DNA from: Flavobacterium flabelliforme
GTDB lineage: Bacteria > Bacteroidota > Bacteroidia > Flavobacteriales > Flavobacteriaceae
DNA length: 64,000 nucleotides
Direction: 5' to 3'
Assembly (NCBI RefSeq): GCF_017948675.1
Contig: NZ_JAGFBU010000001.1
Coordinates: 1,240,001 to 1,304,000, forward strand
The notes beneath the pieces are model-generated. The model was not told the DNA's origin. It saw only the letters and a list, made by a program, of their open reading frames with translations, and made no database searches. Position numbers and translations under genes: made by a program. The stretch's first letter is position 1. Each line of letters opens with the position of its first letter. Below are positions 35,017 to 43,344 of the stretch, in pieces.

Positions 35017-35262
35017 GGAAGTTTTTTATCTTTTGAATTAACTAAATAATTGTAAAACATAACTTACTTTAAATTATTATTTAGTATTTTCGTTAAAACA
35101 TAAACTAAATACTATTGACTTATAACCAAGATATTAAGCATGAAAAAGAAAATTATCCCCTTCCCCCTTCTTTAATTTAAGAAATATCTTAAAAAAGTGA
35201 ATTATATATTTTAAAGCTTCTATTTTAAAATTTATGCTAGCGGTAGGCAAATTTGGGATTAT
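35017..35262 (+). other. Spacer with possible remains of the peptidase gene's 5' end
   Basis: No intact gene. An ATG at 35140 opens MKKKIIPFPLL and then hits TAA. This is in the same frame as the metallopeptidase-like ORF starting at 35263, with one more stop (TAA near 35212) and then open sequence FYFKIYASGRQIWDY leading into it. It may be the ruined signal-peptide end of that gene. Confidence 0.5.
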
Positions 35263-36324
35263 ATGTACACCACTTGTTCTTGTGAAAAAAATATCTATAG
35301 AGTAAGCACTTGCGGAATAGAAGGTGGAGGAGCAGGTGGAAATGGAGAAACACCAAGTTTTCCTCAATTTCCCACTGAGAATCAAATTATTGATTTTTTA
35401 TCGCCTGAAGGTAAATTCATTAGATACCAATTTATAAATAATATTTGGAAAATAGTGCTCATAAATCTTGCTGATGTTATTGTTAAATCAAAACCGGCAA
35501 AATATTCGTTTTTAATTTTTAATTATCCTGTTAATCAGCAAAAAGTTTATAACGATGGAATGGTTTATACATTTGATTCTGAAATAAATACATGGAGTGG
35601 GGTTATAGCTACAGATGAGTTAACAGCACAAGCTATTGAAGACCAAATTGATGATAGCAAACTCGATCCTTGTACGAAAGCAGTTTTAGATAAATTGAAA
35701 AAACTAACACAAAGTGATATTGCAGATATATTTAAAAAGCTTGGAAAAACTTCAACTGTTTATAATCTAACTTACGAAATAAAACCTAACAATGGTAATC
35801 CAGGTTCAACTAAACAAACCGCTCCAAATAATTATTCTACTACATTGGATAGTGATTTTTTATATGGTATAGATGGAACAGGTATAAATAAGCCTCCCAC
35901 AAATCTTGCAATTGCAGCAGTAATGATTCATGAGATGGTTCATACTTATTTTTTTAGTCTATTTGATGATAACAAAAATAATGGAGTTCCCAAAGCACTT
36001 GACAATTTTGATATTTTATACAGTAAATATGTGTCAAACCAATATGTAGGGGCAGATGATGCTCAACACGCCCAAATCTGGAAAAGTTTTATTAAAATTA
36101 TGGCATCTTCATTACAAGAATTTAACACTGGAATACCGACCGATTCTCCTACTCAGTTTTATCAAGATATTATGATGGGGACTTTGATGACTACTAATAT
36201 TTTTAAAAGTAAATACAATGAAGGTAGTGCTGAGTATAATAGAATTAAAAACAATTATATCACTGAAAAAAATAATGGTAGTAATGACCCTAGTTATTCT
36301 CCAAAAGGAAAACCTTGTCAATAA
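35263..36324 (+). CDS. Metallopeptidase-like protein, probably missing its N-terminus
   Basis: 353 residues from ATG 35263, but the frame is open for about 15 codons before it and no signal peptide is present. The start YTTCSCEKN, then a Gly-rich linker (EGGGAGGNGE), is what one expects from the middle of a Bacteroidota cell-surface protein. Residues about 125-175 (KLDPCTKAVLDKLKKLTQSDIADIFKKLG) and IAAVMIHEMVHTYFF at about 220-235 give a zincin-like HEMVH motif. A later H (ADDAQHAQIW) could be the third ligand. The polymorphic-toxin-like build is noted, but no toxin domain is identified. It lies inside the segment flanked by the two dehydrogenase tails. Confidence 0.7.
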   Translation: MYTTCSCEKNIYRVSTCGIEGGGAGGNGETPSFPQFPTENQIIDFLSPEGKFIRYQFINNIWKIVLINLADVIVKSKPAKYSFLIFNYPVNQQKVYNDGMVYTFDSEINTWSGVIATDELTAQAIEDQIDDSKLDPCTKAVLDKLKKLTQSDIADIFKKLGKTSTVYNLTYEIKPNNGNPGSTKQTAPNNYSTTLDSDFLYGIDGTGINKPPTNLAIAAVMIHEMVHTYFFSLFDDNKNNGVPKALDNFDILYSKYVSNQYVGADDAQHAQIWKSFIKIMASSLQEFNTGIPTDSPTQFYQDIMMGTLMTTNIFKSKYNEGSAEYNRIKNNYITEKNNGSNDPSYSPKGKPCQ

Positions 36325-36333
36325 ATCGAAATC

Positions 36334-36912
36334 ATGAAAAAAACGATAATCGCAGTTTTTATAACGTTATTTATTTCGTGCTCCTCTACAAAAGTTGAAA
36401 AAGAAATTATAAACGATTTTATAAAAAATCAATTTATAAATGATAAATATAGTAACATTTTAGTTGAAGAGGCTTTGCCCAGAACAATGGCCCTACAGTA
36501 CTATGAAAATGCTTATAATCAAAGAAATCTTTATGACGGGGTAAAGAGTTTTATGCCCAATGGAGCTCCTCCATATTCGTGGGAGATTGATTCAGTTGAA
36601 ATCGCTACATTAAAACAGAAATATAAGAATGACAAATTATCCTATAAGTGGAAAAAATCTGATTTTATTAACCATAAGTTTAAAATTTTCCCCTACGAAA
36701 CTTTACGTAAGCGCGGAAGTAGTGAATTAGGAGGGTACGGTTTTTATATGTCGCAACCGTTAATTACTTTAGACCAAAAACATGCCTTTCTATTTTATCG
36801 ATCTTTTGCTATTGAAATAGGATTTAGCACAGAAAAAGCTATATTATTAAAAAAGGTAAACGGTATTTGGGTAGAATCCTATCATTATAATAATGTCAGT
36901 GAAATTAATTAA
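36334..36912 (+). CDS. Small lipoprotein linked to the metallopeptidase-like gene
   Basis: 192 residues. The signal peptide ends LFISCS with lipidated Cys16. The mature part is Lys/Tyr-rich (LKQKYKNDKLSYKWKKSDF) and contains FYMSQPLITLDQKHAFLFYRSFAIEIGFS, a pattern seen in small Bacteroidota lipoproteins of unknown role. It begins 10 bases after the metallopeptidase-like stop, so the pair is co-transcribed. It may be a partner or immunity-like factor of that protein, but this is inference from position only. Confidence 0.72.
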   Translation: MKKTIIAVFITLFISCSSTKVEKEIINDFIKNQFINDKYSNILVEEALPRTMALQYYENAYNQRNLYDGVKSFMPNGAPPYSWEIDSVEIATLKQKYKNDKLSYKWKKSDFINHKFKIFPYETLRKRGSSELGGYGFYMSQPLITLDQKHAFLFYRSFAIEIGFSTEKAILLKKVNGIWVESYHYNNVSEIN

Positions 36913-36927
36913 TTCTTTATAACTTCT

Positions 36928-37440
36928 TTGATGACGACTTTATTGACAAAAAATGACCAAAATCTATACAAAGAATCACAAACAACAACAGTATTCATAC
37001 AATACCACTCTGTTTGTCAAGAGGTTAATTGTAATGATTTCTCCGTGAGAGGACAGTGTTTTAAAGCACAAGGAAACAGGATAATAGAAATTAATCATAA
37101 TCTTCAAAAACTTAAAACCAAAGCAAGAGAAAATTTAAAAATTGAATTAGGAAAGGAAGTTTATTCTAAAAGATGTATTTAACCAGAACCTGTTTTTGGA
37201 AGTATTGAGCAAAACAAAGGATTTAAAAGATTTACCTTAACCAAAATAACCAAAGTAAACATTGAATTTGGATTGATTGCCATTGCTCACAATTTTTCTA
37301 AATGGATAGCAAAAGTATGGTCACAGAATTTTAAACCATTTTTTAACTTTACTAACCAACTCACTAATCTTTTAAGACAATTTTTGATACCAAATTTAGA
37401 ATATTCTAAAAATTATTTAGAAATCAAAACTTATAAATAA
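36928..37440 (+). pseudogene. 3' remnant of an IS1182-family transposase
   Basis: The frame encodes the C-terminal zone of an IS1182-type DDE transposase: a Cys-containing block (YHSVCQEVNCNDFSVRGQCFKAQGNRIIEI), then KARENLKIELGKEVYSKRCI. A TAA stop (37180-37182) replaces the Glu codon expected in RCIEPEPVFG. PVFGSIEQNKGFKRFTL and VNIEFGLIAIAHNFSKW follow and end at TAA 37438. The N-terminal two thirds, with the first Asp residues, and both terminal inverted repeats are not found. It is a dead insertion-sequence relic; the N-terminal open part alone could encode 84 residues but has no function. Confidence 0.88.
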
Positions 37441-37476
37441 AAAAAAGAGGCTGTTTTTTCGGACAGCCTCTTTTTT
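37441..37476. terminator. Bidirectional terminator downstream of the threonine dehydrogenase gene
   Basis: A 14-bp perfect stem (AAAAAAGAGGCTGT and its complement) with an 8-base loop and T tracts on both sides. It begins right at the transposase relic stop and ends 15 bases from the dehydrogenase stop. It is a different terminator from the one next to the decayed tail. Confidence 0.9.
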
Positions 37477-37491
37477 GTGACACTTAAGTTT

Positions 37492-38430
37492 TTACTTTAA
37501 ATGTTCTAGCATATCTGTTGTCATGGTTTCCAAATCAAATTTGTGTTTCCAGTTCCAGTCTTTTCTAGATTCAGCGTCATCAATACTGGCAGGCCAGCTG
37601 TCCGCAATTTTTTGACGGAAATCCGGTTCGTATGTGATAGTGAACTCAGGTATATGTTTTTTTATTTTAGCAGCAATTTCTGTTGGCGTAAAGCTCATTG
37701 CAGCTAAGTTATAGGAAGAACGAATTTTTATTTCTTCCACTGGCGCTTGCATGATTTGAATCGTTGCAGCAATTGCATCGTCCATATACATCATTGGCAT
37801 TTTAGTTTCAGATGATAAAAAACATTCATATGTTTTATCAGAAAGTGCTTTATGGAAAATATCCACCGCATAATCAGTAGTTCCACCACCAGGAGGCGAT
37901 GACCAACTAATTAAGCCAGGATATCGAATGCTTCGCACATCGACACCAAAAATATTATGATAGTATTCACACCATCTTTCACCAGCTTGTTTACTGATTC
38001 CGTAAACTGTAGAAGGTTCCATAACGGTATATTGAGGCGTATTTTCTTTTGGAGTAGTTGGACCAAAAACGGCAATACTAGAAGGCCAGAATATTTTTTT
38101 AATTTTTCCAGCTTTGGCTAAATTTAAAACATGAAATAAAGAATTCATATTCAAATCCCACGCAAATGCAGGATTTTTTTCGGCTGTAGCCGATAATAAG
38201 GCAGCCATTAGATAAATTTCATCTATTTGATGCAATTCTACAAGGTGCTCAATTTGATTGAAATCTAATGCGTTTACTACTTCAAAAGGACCGGAATTAA
38301 CAACATCGGTATTCAGTTTCCTGATATCTGATGCAATTACATTTTCGGTACCATATATCTCACGTAATTTATGGGTAAGTTCTGTCCCAATTTGTCCGCA
38401 AGCGCCTATAATCAATATTTTAGTGCTCAT
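37492..38430 (-). CDS. tdh: L-threonine 3-dehydrogenase, short-chain (epimerase-like) type
   Basis: 312 residues from ATG 38430 (MSTKILIIGACGQIGTEL); an ATG further upstream adds 18 unlikely residues. It has the extended-SDR glycine motif GACGQIG for NAD, the Ser in IFWPSSIAVFGP and the catalytic YxxxK in YGISK. The sequence is very close to the threonine dehydrogenase described from the cold-adapted Flavobacterium frigidimaris, including SSPPGGGTTDYAVDIF and MPMMYMDDAI. It oxidises threonine to 2-amino-3-ketobutyrate, which a ligase turns into glycine and acetyl-CoA; the ligase gene is not in this window. A possible promoter is TATATTTG at 38449-38456 on the minus strand, with TTG 25 bases further. 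Confidence 0.92.
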   Translation of the reverse strand: MSTKILIIGACGQIGTELTHKLREIYGTENVIASDIRKLNTDVVNSGPFEVVNALDFNQIEHLVELHQIDEIYLMAALLSATAEKNPAFAWDLNMNSLFHVLNLAKAGKIKKIFWPSSIAVFGPTTPKENTPQYTVMEPSTVYGISKQAGERWCEYYHNIFGVDVRSIRYPGLISWSSPPGGGTTDYAVDIFHKALSDKTYECFLSSETKMPMMYMDDAIAATIQIMQAPVEEIKIRSSYNLAAMSFTPTEIAAKIKKHIPEFTITYEPDFRQKIADSWPASIDDAESRKDWNWKHKFDLETMTTDMLEHLK

Positions 38431-38651
38431 TTTGTCTATTTTGAAATACAAATATAATGTTTTCGTAGATATCTTTATTTTCAAGAAAAGATTTATAAAT
38501 TCACAAATCGAATAGTAATCACGAACTTTCTCTCTTAATTTTCACTCGTTTAGTCATAAAAAAAGCGATAATAATATTAGATTGTTATTCCTAGATGTGA
38601 ATTCGTAATTGTAAATTTACTTTGTAACTTTGTGTTTTAATTCAAATCGAA

Positions 38652-39257
38652 ATGATAAATAAAATAGCAATCTTCTTTTTTTTGGTTTTCATTTTTTCTT
38701 CTTGTCAAAATGACGATCAAAAACGAATTGCAGAAAATAATAAAGAGATTCAGAGAAAGGAAGTTCAATTTAAAAACATTGAAAAAAGTTGGGTTTTTTA
38801 TGATACTCCGATAACCGAAGCTTCTGAAAAAAGCATGGCTAATTGGAACGAATGGCGCCTTTTTTTGAATGAATTAGCTCAAAAGCCCAAAAAAACGCTC
38901 GGTGCTTTTCAACAAAAATCAAAAGTGCTAACTACAAAAGTCATGGCTTTAAACGATAATATTCCTGCTGAATTTAATATCCCTCCCATAAAAAGTAGAA
39001 TTTCTACTGTATTAGCTAAAGTACAAATGCTGAATCTATATATTAATTTAGACGTGATACCAGAAAAAAAAGTGGCTAGTATTATTGCAGAAATCAATAC
39101 AGAACTAGTTTCCTTGCAGAGACAAATGGAAAAAACGATTGATAAAAGTAAGATTCCAGTCGAAATAGGCGAATCTGATTTATTAAAAATGATGGATGCT
39201 TCGCGAGCTATTCCAAACACACCAATTACAGATCCAAACACACCTAGAGTTGAGTAA
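38652..39257 (+). CDS. Lipoprotein upstream of mfd, function unknown
   Basis: 201 residues. The signal peptide ends FIFSSCQ with lipidated Cys18. The mature region is largely alpha-helical with coiled-coil character (QKRIAENNKEIQRKEVQFKNIEKSW, IIAEINTELVSLQRQMEKTI). The C-terminus is Pro/Thr-rich (NTPITDPNTPRVE). No family name can be given. Its stop overlaps the likely mfd start, so the two are translationally coupled. Confidence 0.75.
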   Translation: MINKIAIFFFLVFIFSSCQNDDQKRIAENNKEIQRKEVQFKNIEKSWVFYDTPITEASEKSMANWNEWRLFLNELAQKPKKTLGAFQQKSKVLTTKVMALNDNIPAEFNIPPIKSRISTVLAKVQMLNLYINLDVIPEKKVASIIAEINTELVSLQRQMEKTIDKSKIPVEIGESDLLKMMDASRAIPNTPITDPNTPRVE

Positions 39258-42200
39258 AACAGTCTTATATAATACCTACGATAATTCTCCAAAAACACAG
39301 CAAATAGCTGCTAGTTTGCTAGAAAATAATCAAGTAAAAATGCATCTTTCTGGTTTGATAGGATCAGCATTTTCATTTGTAATTCGCTCTATTTTTAAAA
39401 AAGCAGAACTTCCTTTTCTAATAGTTTTAAACAATAAGGAGGAAGCTGCCTATTATCTGAACGATTTAGAACAAATGATTGGCGATCAGGATGTGCTTTT
39501 TTATCCGGGATCCTTTCGCCGTCCGTACCAAATCGAGGAAACGGACAATGCGAATGTTTTGCTTCGTGCCGAAGTTTTAAATCGTATTAATTCTCGTAAA
39601 AAGCCAGCTATTATTGTTACTTATCCTGAAGCACTTTTTGAAAAAGTTGTGACTCGAAAAGAATTGGATAAAAACACCTTGAAAGTAGCTGTTGGCGATA
39701 AAATTTCTATCGATTTTATCAATGAAGTTTTATTTGAATATGAATTTAAGAGAGTCGATTTTATTACAGAACCCGGCGAATTCTCCGTTCGTGGAGGAAT
39801 TGTAGATGTTTTTTCTTTTTCAAATGATAATCCGTACCGAATAGAATTTTTTGGCGATGAAGTAGAAAGTATTCGTAGTTTTGATGTTGCCACACAATTA
39901 TCCATTGAAACGCAAAAGAAAATTACTATAATTCCCAATGTTGAAAACAAAATTTTTCAGGAAAATAGAGAGAGTTTCTTAGATTACATTTCGGAGAAAA
40001 CAGTAATTTTTATCCAAAACACCGAAGATTTTTTATCGCAATTAGACAAACAATTTGCAAAGGCAGAAGAAGCTTTTTCTAAATTATCTCAAGAAATAAA
40101 ACGTTCTACACCAGACCAATTGTTCTTGAATCAAGCTTCTTTTATAAAACGAGCATTGGATTTTTCTGTTGTTGAGGTGAGTTCTAAACCTATTTTTAGA
40201 ACTACTAAAAAATTCGAATACCACATTCAGCCGCAACCCTCCTTCAACAAACAATTTGATTTATTATTGAATAATTTGAGTGAAAACCATTTCAATGGCT
40301 ATAAGAATTATTTGTTCTCTTCGAATGAAGCGCAAGCAAAGCGATTTCACGATATTTTCGAAACTTTTGACGAAGCCAATTCTGAGAACATCCGCAAGCA
40401 ATATCATACCGTTGTTCTGCCTTTGTACCAAGGATTTGTTGATGAAGAAAACCAAATTACTTGTTATACGGATCATCAAATTTTTGAACGCTATCATAAA
40501 TTTAATATCAAAAGTGGCTATTCAAAAAAACAAAATATCACTTTAAAAGATCTTACGACTTTATCCGTTGGTGATTATGTAACGCATATTGATCATGGAA
40601 TAGGGCGTTTTGGTGGTTTGCAAAAAATACAAGTGGAAGGTAAAACGCAAGAAGCCATCAAATTGGTTTATGCTGATAATGATATTGTGTATGTGAGTAT
40701 TCATTCGCTTCACAAAATTTCGAAATACAACGGAAAAGATGGAGCGCCACCTAAAATATATAAGTTAGGTTCGAATGCTTGGAAGATTTTAAAACAAAAA
40801 ACCAAAGCTCGTGTTAAGCACGTGGCGTTTAATTTGATTCAACTCTATGCTAAAAGACGCTTGGATAAAGGATTTCAGTTTGCACCAGACAGTTATTTGC
40901 AAAACGAATTAGAAAGTTCGTTTATCTATGAAGATACGCCAGATCAAACCAAATCAACTCAAGAAGTTAAAGCGGATATGGAAAGTGATCGCCCGATGGA
41001 TCGCTTAGTTTGTGGTGATGTAGGATTTGGTAAAACCGAAGTGGCAATTCGCGCTGCCTTCAAAGCAGTTGATAATAGCAAACAAGTGGCCATTTTAGTT
41101 CCAACGACTATTTTGGCGTATCAACATTACAGAACTTTTACCGAAAGGTTGAAAGATATGCCGGTTTCAATTGGTTACTTAAACCGATTTAGGACCGCCA
41201 AACAAAAAGCTGAAACCTTAAAAGATTTAGCTGACGGAAAACTAGACATCGTTATTGGAACACACCAATTAGTGAACAAAAATGTAGTTTTTAAAGACTT
41301 GGGATTGTTGATTGTGGATGAGGAGCAAAAATTTGGTGTAAATGTTAAAGATAAATTAAAAACGATTGCTGCTAATGTTGATACGTTGACATTGACTGCT
41401 ACGCCAATTCCGAGAACTTTACAGTTTTCATTAATGGCGGCTCGTGATTTGTCAGTAATTACAACTCCGCCACCCAATAGATATCCTATTGAAACCAATG
41501 TGGTAGGTTTTAGTGAAGAGCTGATTCGCGACGCGATTTCGTATGAAATTCAGCGTAACGGTCAAGTTTTCTTCATTAATAACAGAATAGAAAACATAAA
41601 AGAAGTTGCTGGAATGATTCAACGTTTGGTACCTAATGCCCGAGTGGGAATTGGTCACGGACAAATGGATGGAAAAAAACTGGAAGAGTTGATGTTGGCT
41701 TTCATGAACGGTGAATTTGATGTTTTAGTGGCTACCACAATAATTGAAAGTGGATTGGACGTTCCTAATGCAAACACGATTTTTATTAATAATGCCAATA
41801 ACTTTGGATTGTCTGATTTACATCAAATGCGTGGTCGAGTAGGACGTAGTAATAAGAAAGCATTTTGCTATTTTATTTGTCCTCCATATTCTGCGATGAC
41901 CGATGATGCTAGAAAGAGAATTCAAGCATTAGAACAATTCAGTGAATTGGGAAGTGGTTTTAATATTGCCATGAAAGATCTAGAGATTCGAGGTGCTGGA
42001 GATTTATTAGGTGGTGAACAAAGTGGATTTATTAATGAAATAGGTTTTGATACCTATCAGAAAATTCTAAACGAAGCCATTGATGAATTGAAGGAAAATG
42101 AATTCAAGGATTTATATCCAGAAGAAAATGATATTGAAACCAAAGAATATGTAAAAGACTTGCAAATCGATACCGATTTCGAGTTGTTGTTTTCTGATGA

Positions 42201-42618
42201 ATACATCAATAATGTATCGGAACGATTGAGTTTATATAATGAATTAGGAGCGGTAAAAAACGAAGAAGATTTGATTGTTTTTCAAAATAAATTGATTGAC
42301 CGTTTTGGTCCGATGCCTCCACGAGCAAAAGCTTTGATGAATAGTATTCGCATCAAATGGATCGCAACTCGATTAGGAATTGAGAAATTAGTAATGAAGA
42401 AAGGAAAAATGATTGGTTATTTTGTATCCGATCAGCAATCCGATTATTACCAATCGAAGCGATTTACTAATATGTTACAATTCGTTCAAAAGAATAGTGC
42501 AATTTGTAAAATAAAAGAAAAAGAAACCCCAACAGGTTTAAAGCTTTTGTTAACTTTTGAAAATGTTAAGAATACAAGGACTGCTTTAGAATATATGGAA
42601 ATGTTGGGAGGGAAATAA
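39250..42618 (+). CDS. mfd: Transcription-repair coupling factor Mfd
   Basis: About 1122 residues. Mfd removes RNA polymerase stalled at DNA damage and recruits UvrAB. I prefer TTG 39250 (SKTVLYNTYDNSPKTQQIA follows), which overlaps the upstream gene by 8 bases. ATG 39196 would place 18 extra residues inside that gene. Domains in order: UvrB-like N-terminus (FYPGSFRRPYQIEETDN), CarD-like RNA polymerase-binding region (GDYVTHIDHGIGRFGGL), superfamily 2 helicase (GDVGFGKTE, VDEEQKFGV, LTATPIPRTL, RVGRSNKKAFCY) and the TRCF C-terminal domain. The UvrA-masking end is intact. Cytoplasmic, housekeeping. Confidence 0.96.
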   Translation: MSKTVLYNTYDNSPKTQQIAASLLENNQVKMHLSGLIGSAFSFVIRSIFKKAELPFLIVLNNKEEAAYYLNDLEQMIGDQDVLFYPGSFRRPYQIEETDNANVLLRAEVLNRINSRKKPAIIVTYPEALFEKVVTRKELDKNTLKVAVGDKISIDFINEVLFEYEFKRVDFITEPGEFSVRGGIVDVFSFSNDNPYRIEFFGDEVESIRSFDVATQLSIETQKKITIIPNVENKIFQENRESFLDYISEKTVIFIQNTEDFLSQLDKQFAKAEEAFSKLSQEIKRSTPDQLFLNQASFIKRALDFSVVEVSSKPIFRTTKKFEYHIQPQPSFNKQFDLLLNNLSENHFNGYKNYLFSSNEAQAKRFHDIFETFDEANSENIRKQYHTVVLPLYQGFVDEENQITCYTDHQIFERYHKFNIKSGYSKKQNITLKDLTTLSVGDYVTHIDHGIGRFGGLQKIQVEGKTQEAIKLVYADNDIVYVSIHSLHKISKYNGKDGAPPKIYKLGSNAWKILKQKTKARVKHVAFNLIQLYAKRRLDKGFQFAPDSYLQNELESSFIYEDTPDQTKSTQEVKADMESDRPMDRLVCGDVGFGKTEVAIRAAFKAVDNSKQVAILVPTTILAYQHYRTFTERLKDMPVSIGYLNRFRTAKQKAETLKDLADGKLDIVIGTHQLVNKNVVFKDLGLLIVDEEQKFGVNVKDKLKTIAANVDTLTLTATPIPRTLQFSLMAARDLSVITTPPPNRYPIETNVVGFSEELIRDAISYEIQRNGQVFFINNRIENIKEVAGMIQRLVPNARVGIGHGQMDGKKLEELMLAFMNGEFDVLVATTIIESGLDVPNANTIFINNANNFGLSDLHQMRGRVGRSNKKAFCYFICPPYSAMTDDARKRIQALEQFSELGSGFNIAMKDLEIRGAGDLLGGEQSGFINEIGFDTYQKILNEAIDELKENEFKDLYPEENDIETKEYVKDLQIDTDFELLFSDEYINNVSERLSLYNELGAVKNEEDLIVFQNKLIDRFGPMPPRAKALMNSIRIKWIATRLGIEKLVMKKGKMIGYFVSDQQSDYYQSKRFTNMLQFVQKNSAICKIKEKETPTGLKLLLTFENVKNTRTALEYMEMLGGK

Positions 42619-42628
42619 TAATTTAGTG

Positions 42629-42667
42629 TTTAAAGCTTCCAGCCTTTCTAAGGCTGGAAGCTTTAAA
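42629..42667. repeat. REP-like hairpin, left of the RAYT gene
   Basis: A perfect 16-bp stem, core GCTTCCAGCC/GGCTGGAAGC, with loop TTTCTAA. It follows mfd by 10 bases and ends 5 bases before the convergent RAYT stop. The same hairpin with a 13-bp stem and loop TTTCAAA lies on the other side of the RAYT gene. It may also serve as the mfd terminator. Confidence 0.9.
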
Positions 42668-42672
42668 TTTAT

Positions 42673-43281
42673 TTATTCTATAATCAAATCTTCGATTTCA
42701 CCTAAATCCTGATCAATACTATGACAATAAATAAAGTTTTCCAAATCATGAAAAGTTTCAATTACTTTTTCTCTTTGTAATTTGGTTGTTTTTTTTGATA
42801 TAACAGTACCGTACGAAGTCCAAGGATATTCAATTATCGTTTCTGTAAACTTATGATGCACAGGATTATTATGAATATAAAAAATAAGTTTTTGGAAATA
42901 AGCATCAGAACTAACTAATTTTCTCCTAAAATTTTTCTCAAATAAACTACCAGTTCTTTTATATCGTTTATTCATTGCCAAGGTATAAGCATTAAATAAG
43001 TTCGAAAACTGTTTTGAAGCGCTTATGGCTTTCGGTTTATCAGTAGAGGAATATTCTAATGTTGAAACATCAATTTCGTCGATTTCTTTTATATAAACCA
43101 GAATATGGAAATGATTCCTCATTAAACACCAAGCATAAGTTTCTGCTATTGGATCAATGTATTTTGTGTACAATCTTAAAAAATGATTGTAATTTTCGGT
43201 TTCAAAAAACAAATCAATACCATTATTGCCTCTATTATAAATGTGATAATATCTACCGTTTTCTAGAGGAATTGGATTCAT
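42673..43281 (-). CDS. REP-associated tyrosine transposase (RAYT, Y1_Tnp / HUH family)
   Basis: 202 residues. It starts PLENGRYYHIYNRGNNG, the family opening. The metal-binding HUH motif is MRNHFHILV (His57, His59) and the catalytic Tyr is Tyr135 in IFYIHNNPV. KRTGSLFEKNFRRKLV and WTSYGT also match the family. The enzyme nicks single-stranded REP hairpins. Both flanks carry a matching GGCTGGAAGC hairpin, 5 bases from its stop and 17 bases from its start. All key residues are intact, so it may be active. It is a domesticated or slowly moving single-gene element, not a classic IS. Confidence 0.92.
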   Translation of the reverse strand: MNPIPLENGRYYHIYNRGNNGIDLFFETENYNHFLRLYTKYIDPIAETYAWCLMRNHFHILVYIKEIDEIDVSTLEYSSTDKPKAISASKQFSNLFNAYTLAMNKRYKRTGSLFEKNFRRKLVSSDAYFQKLIFYIHNNPVHHKFTETIIEYPWTSYGTVISKKTTKLQREKVIETFHDLENFIYCHSIDQDLGEIEDLIIE

Positions 43282-43297
43282 AAGAGTTTATTTTTCG

Positions 43298-43330
43298 AAA
43301 GCTTCCAGCCTTTCAAAGGCTGGAAGCTTT
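43298..43330. repeat. REP-like hairpin, right of the RAYT gene
   Basis: AAAGCTTCCAGCC pairs with GGCTGGAAGCTTT, loop TTTCAAA. It is the same as the left hairpin except for one loop base and a shorter A/T-end of the stem. It lies 17 bases upstream of the RAYT ATG and 15 bases downstream of the ACT-domain gene's stop. Confidence 0.9.
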
Positions 43331-43344
43331 ATAATTAAATGTCA

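Noticed and set aside
36928..37182. 84-residue ORF as an independent small gene
   Set aside because: It is the N-terminal part of the IS1182 transposase relic, cut by a nonsense codon.
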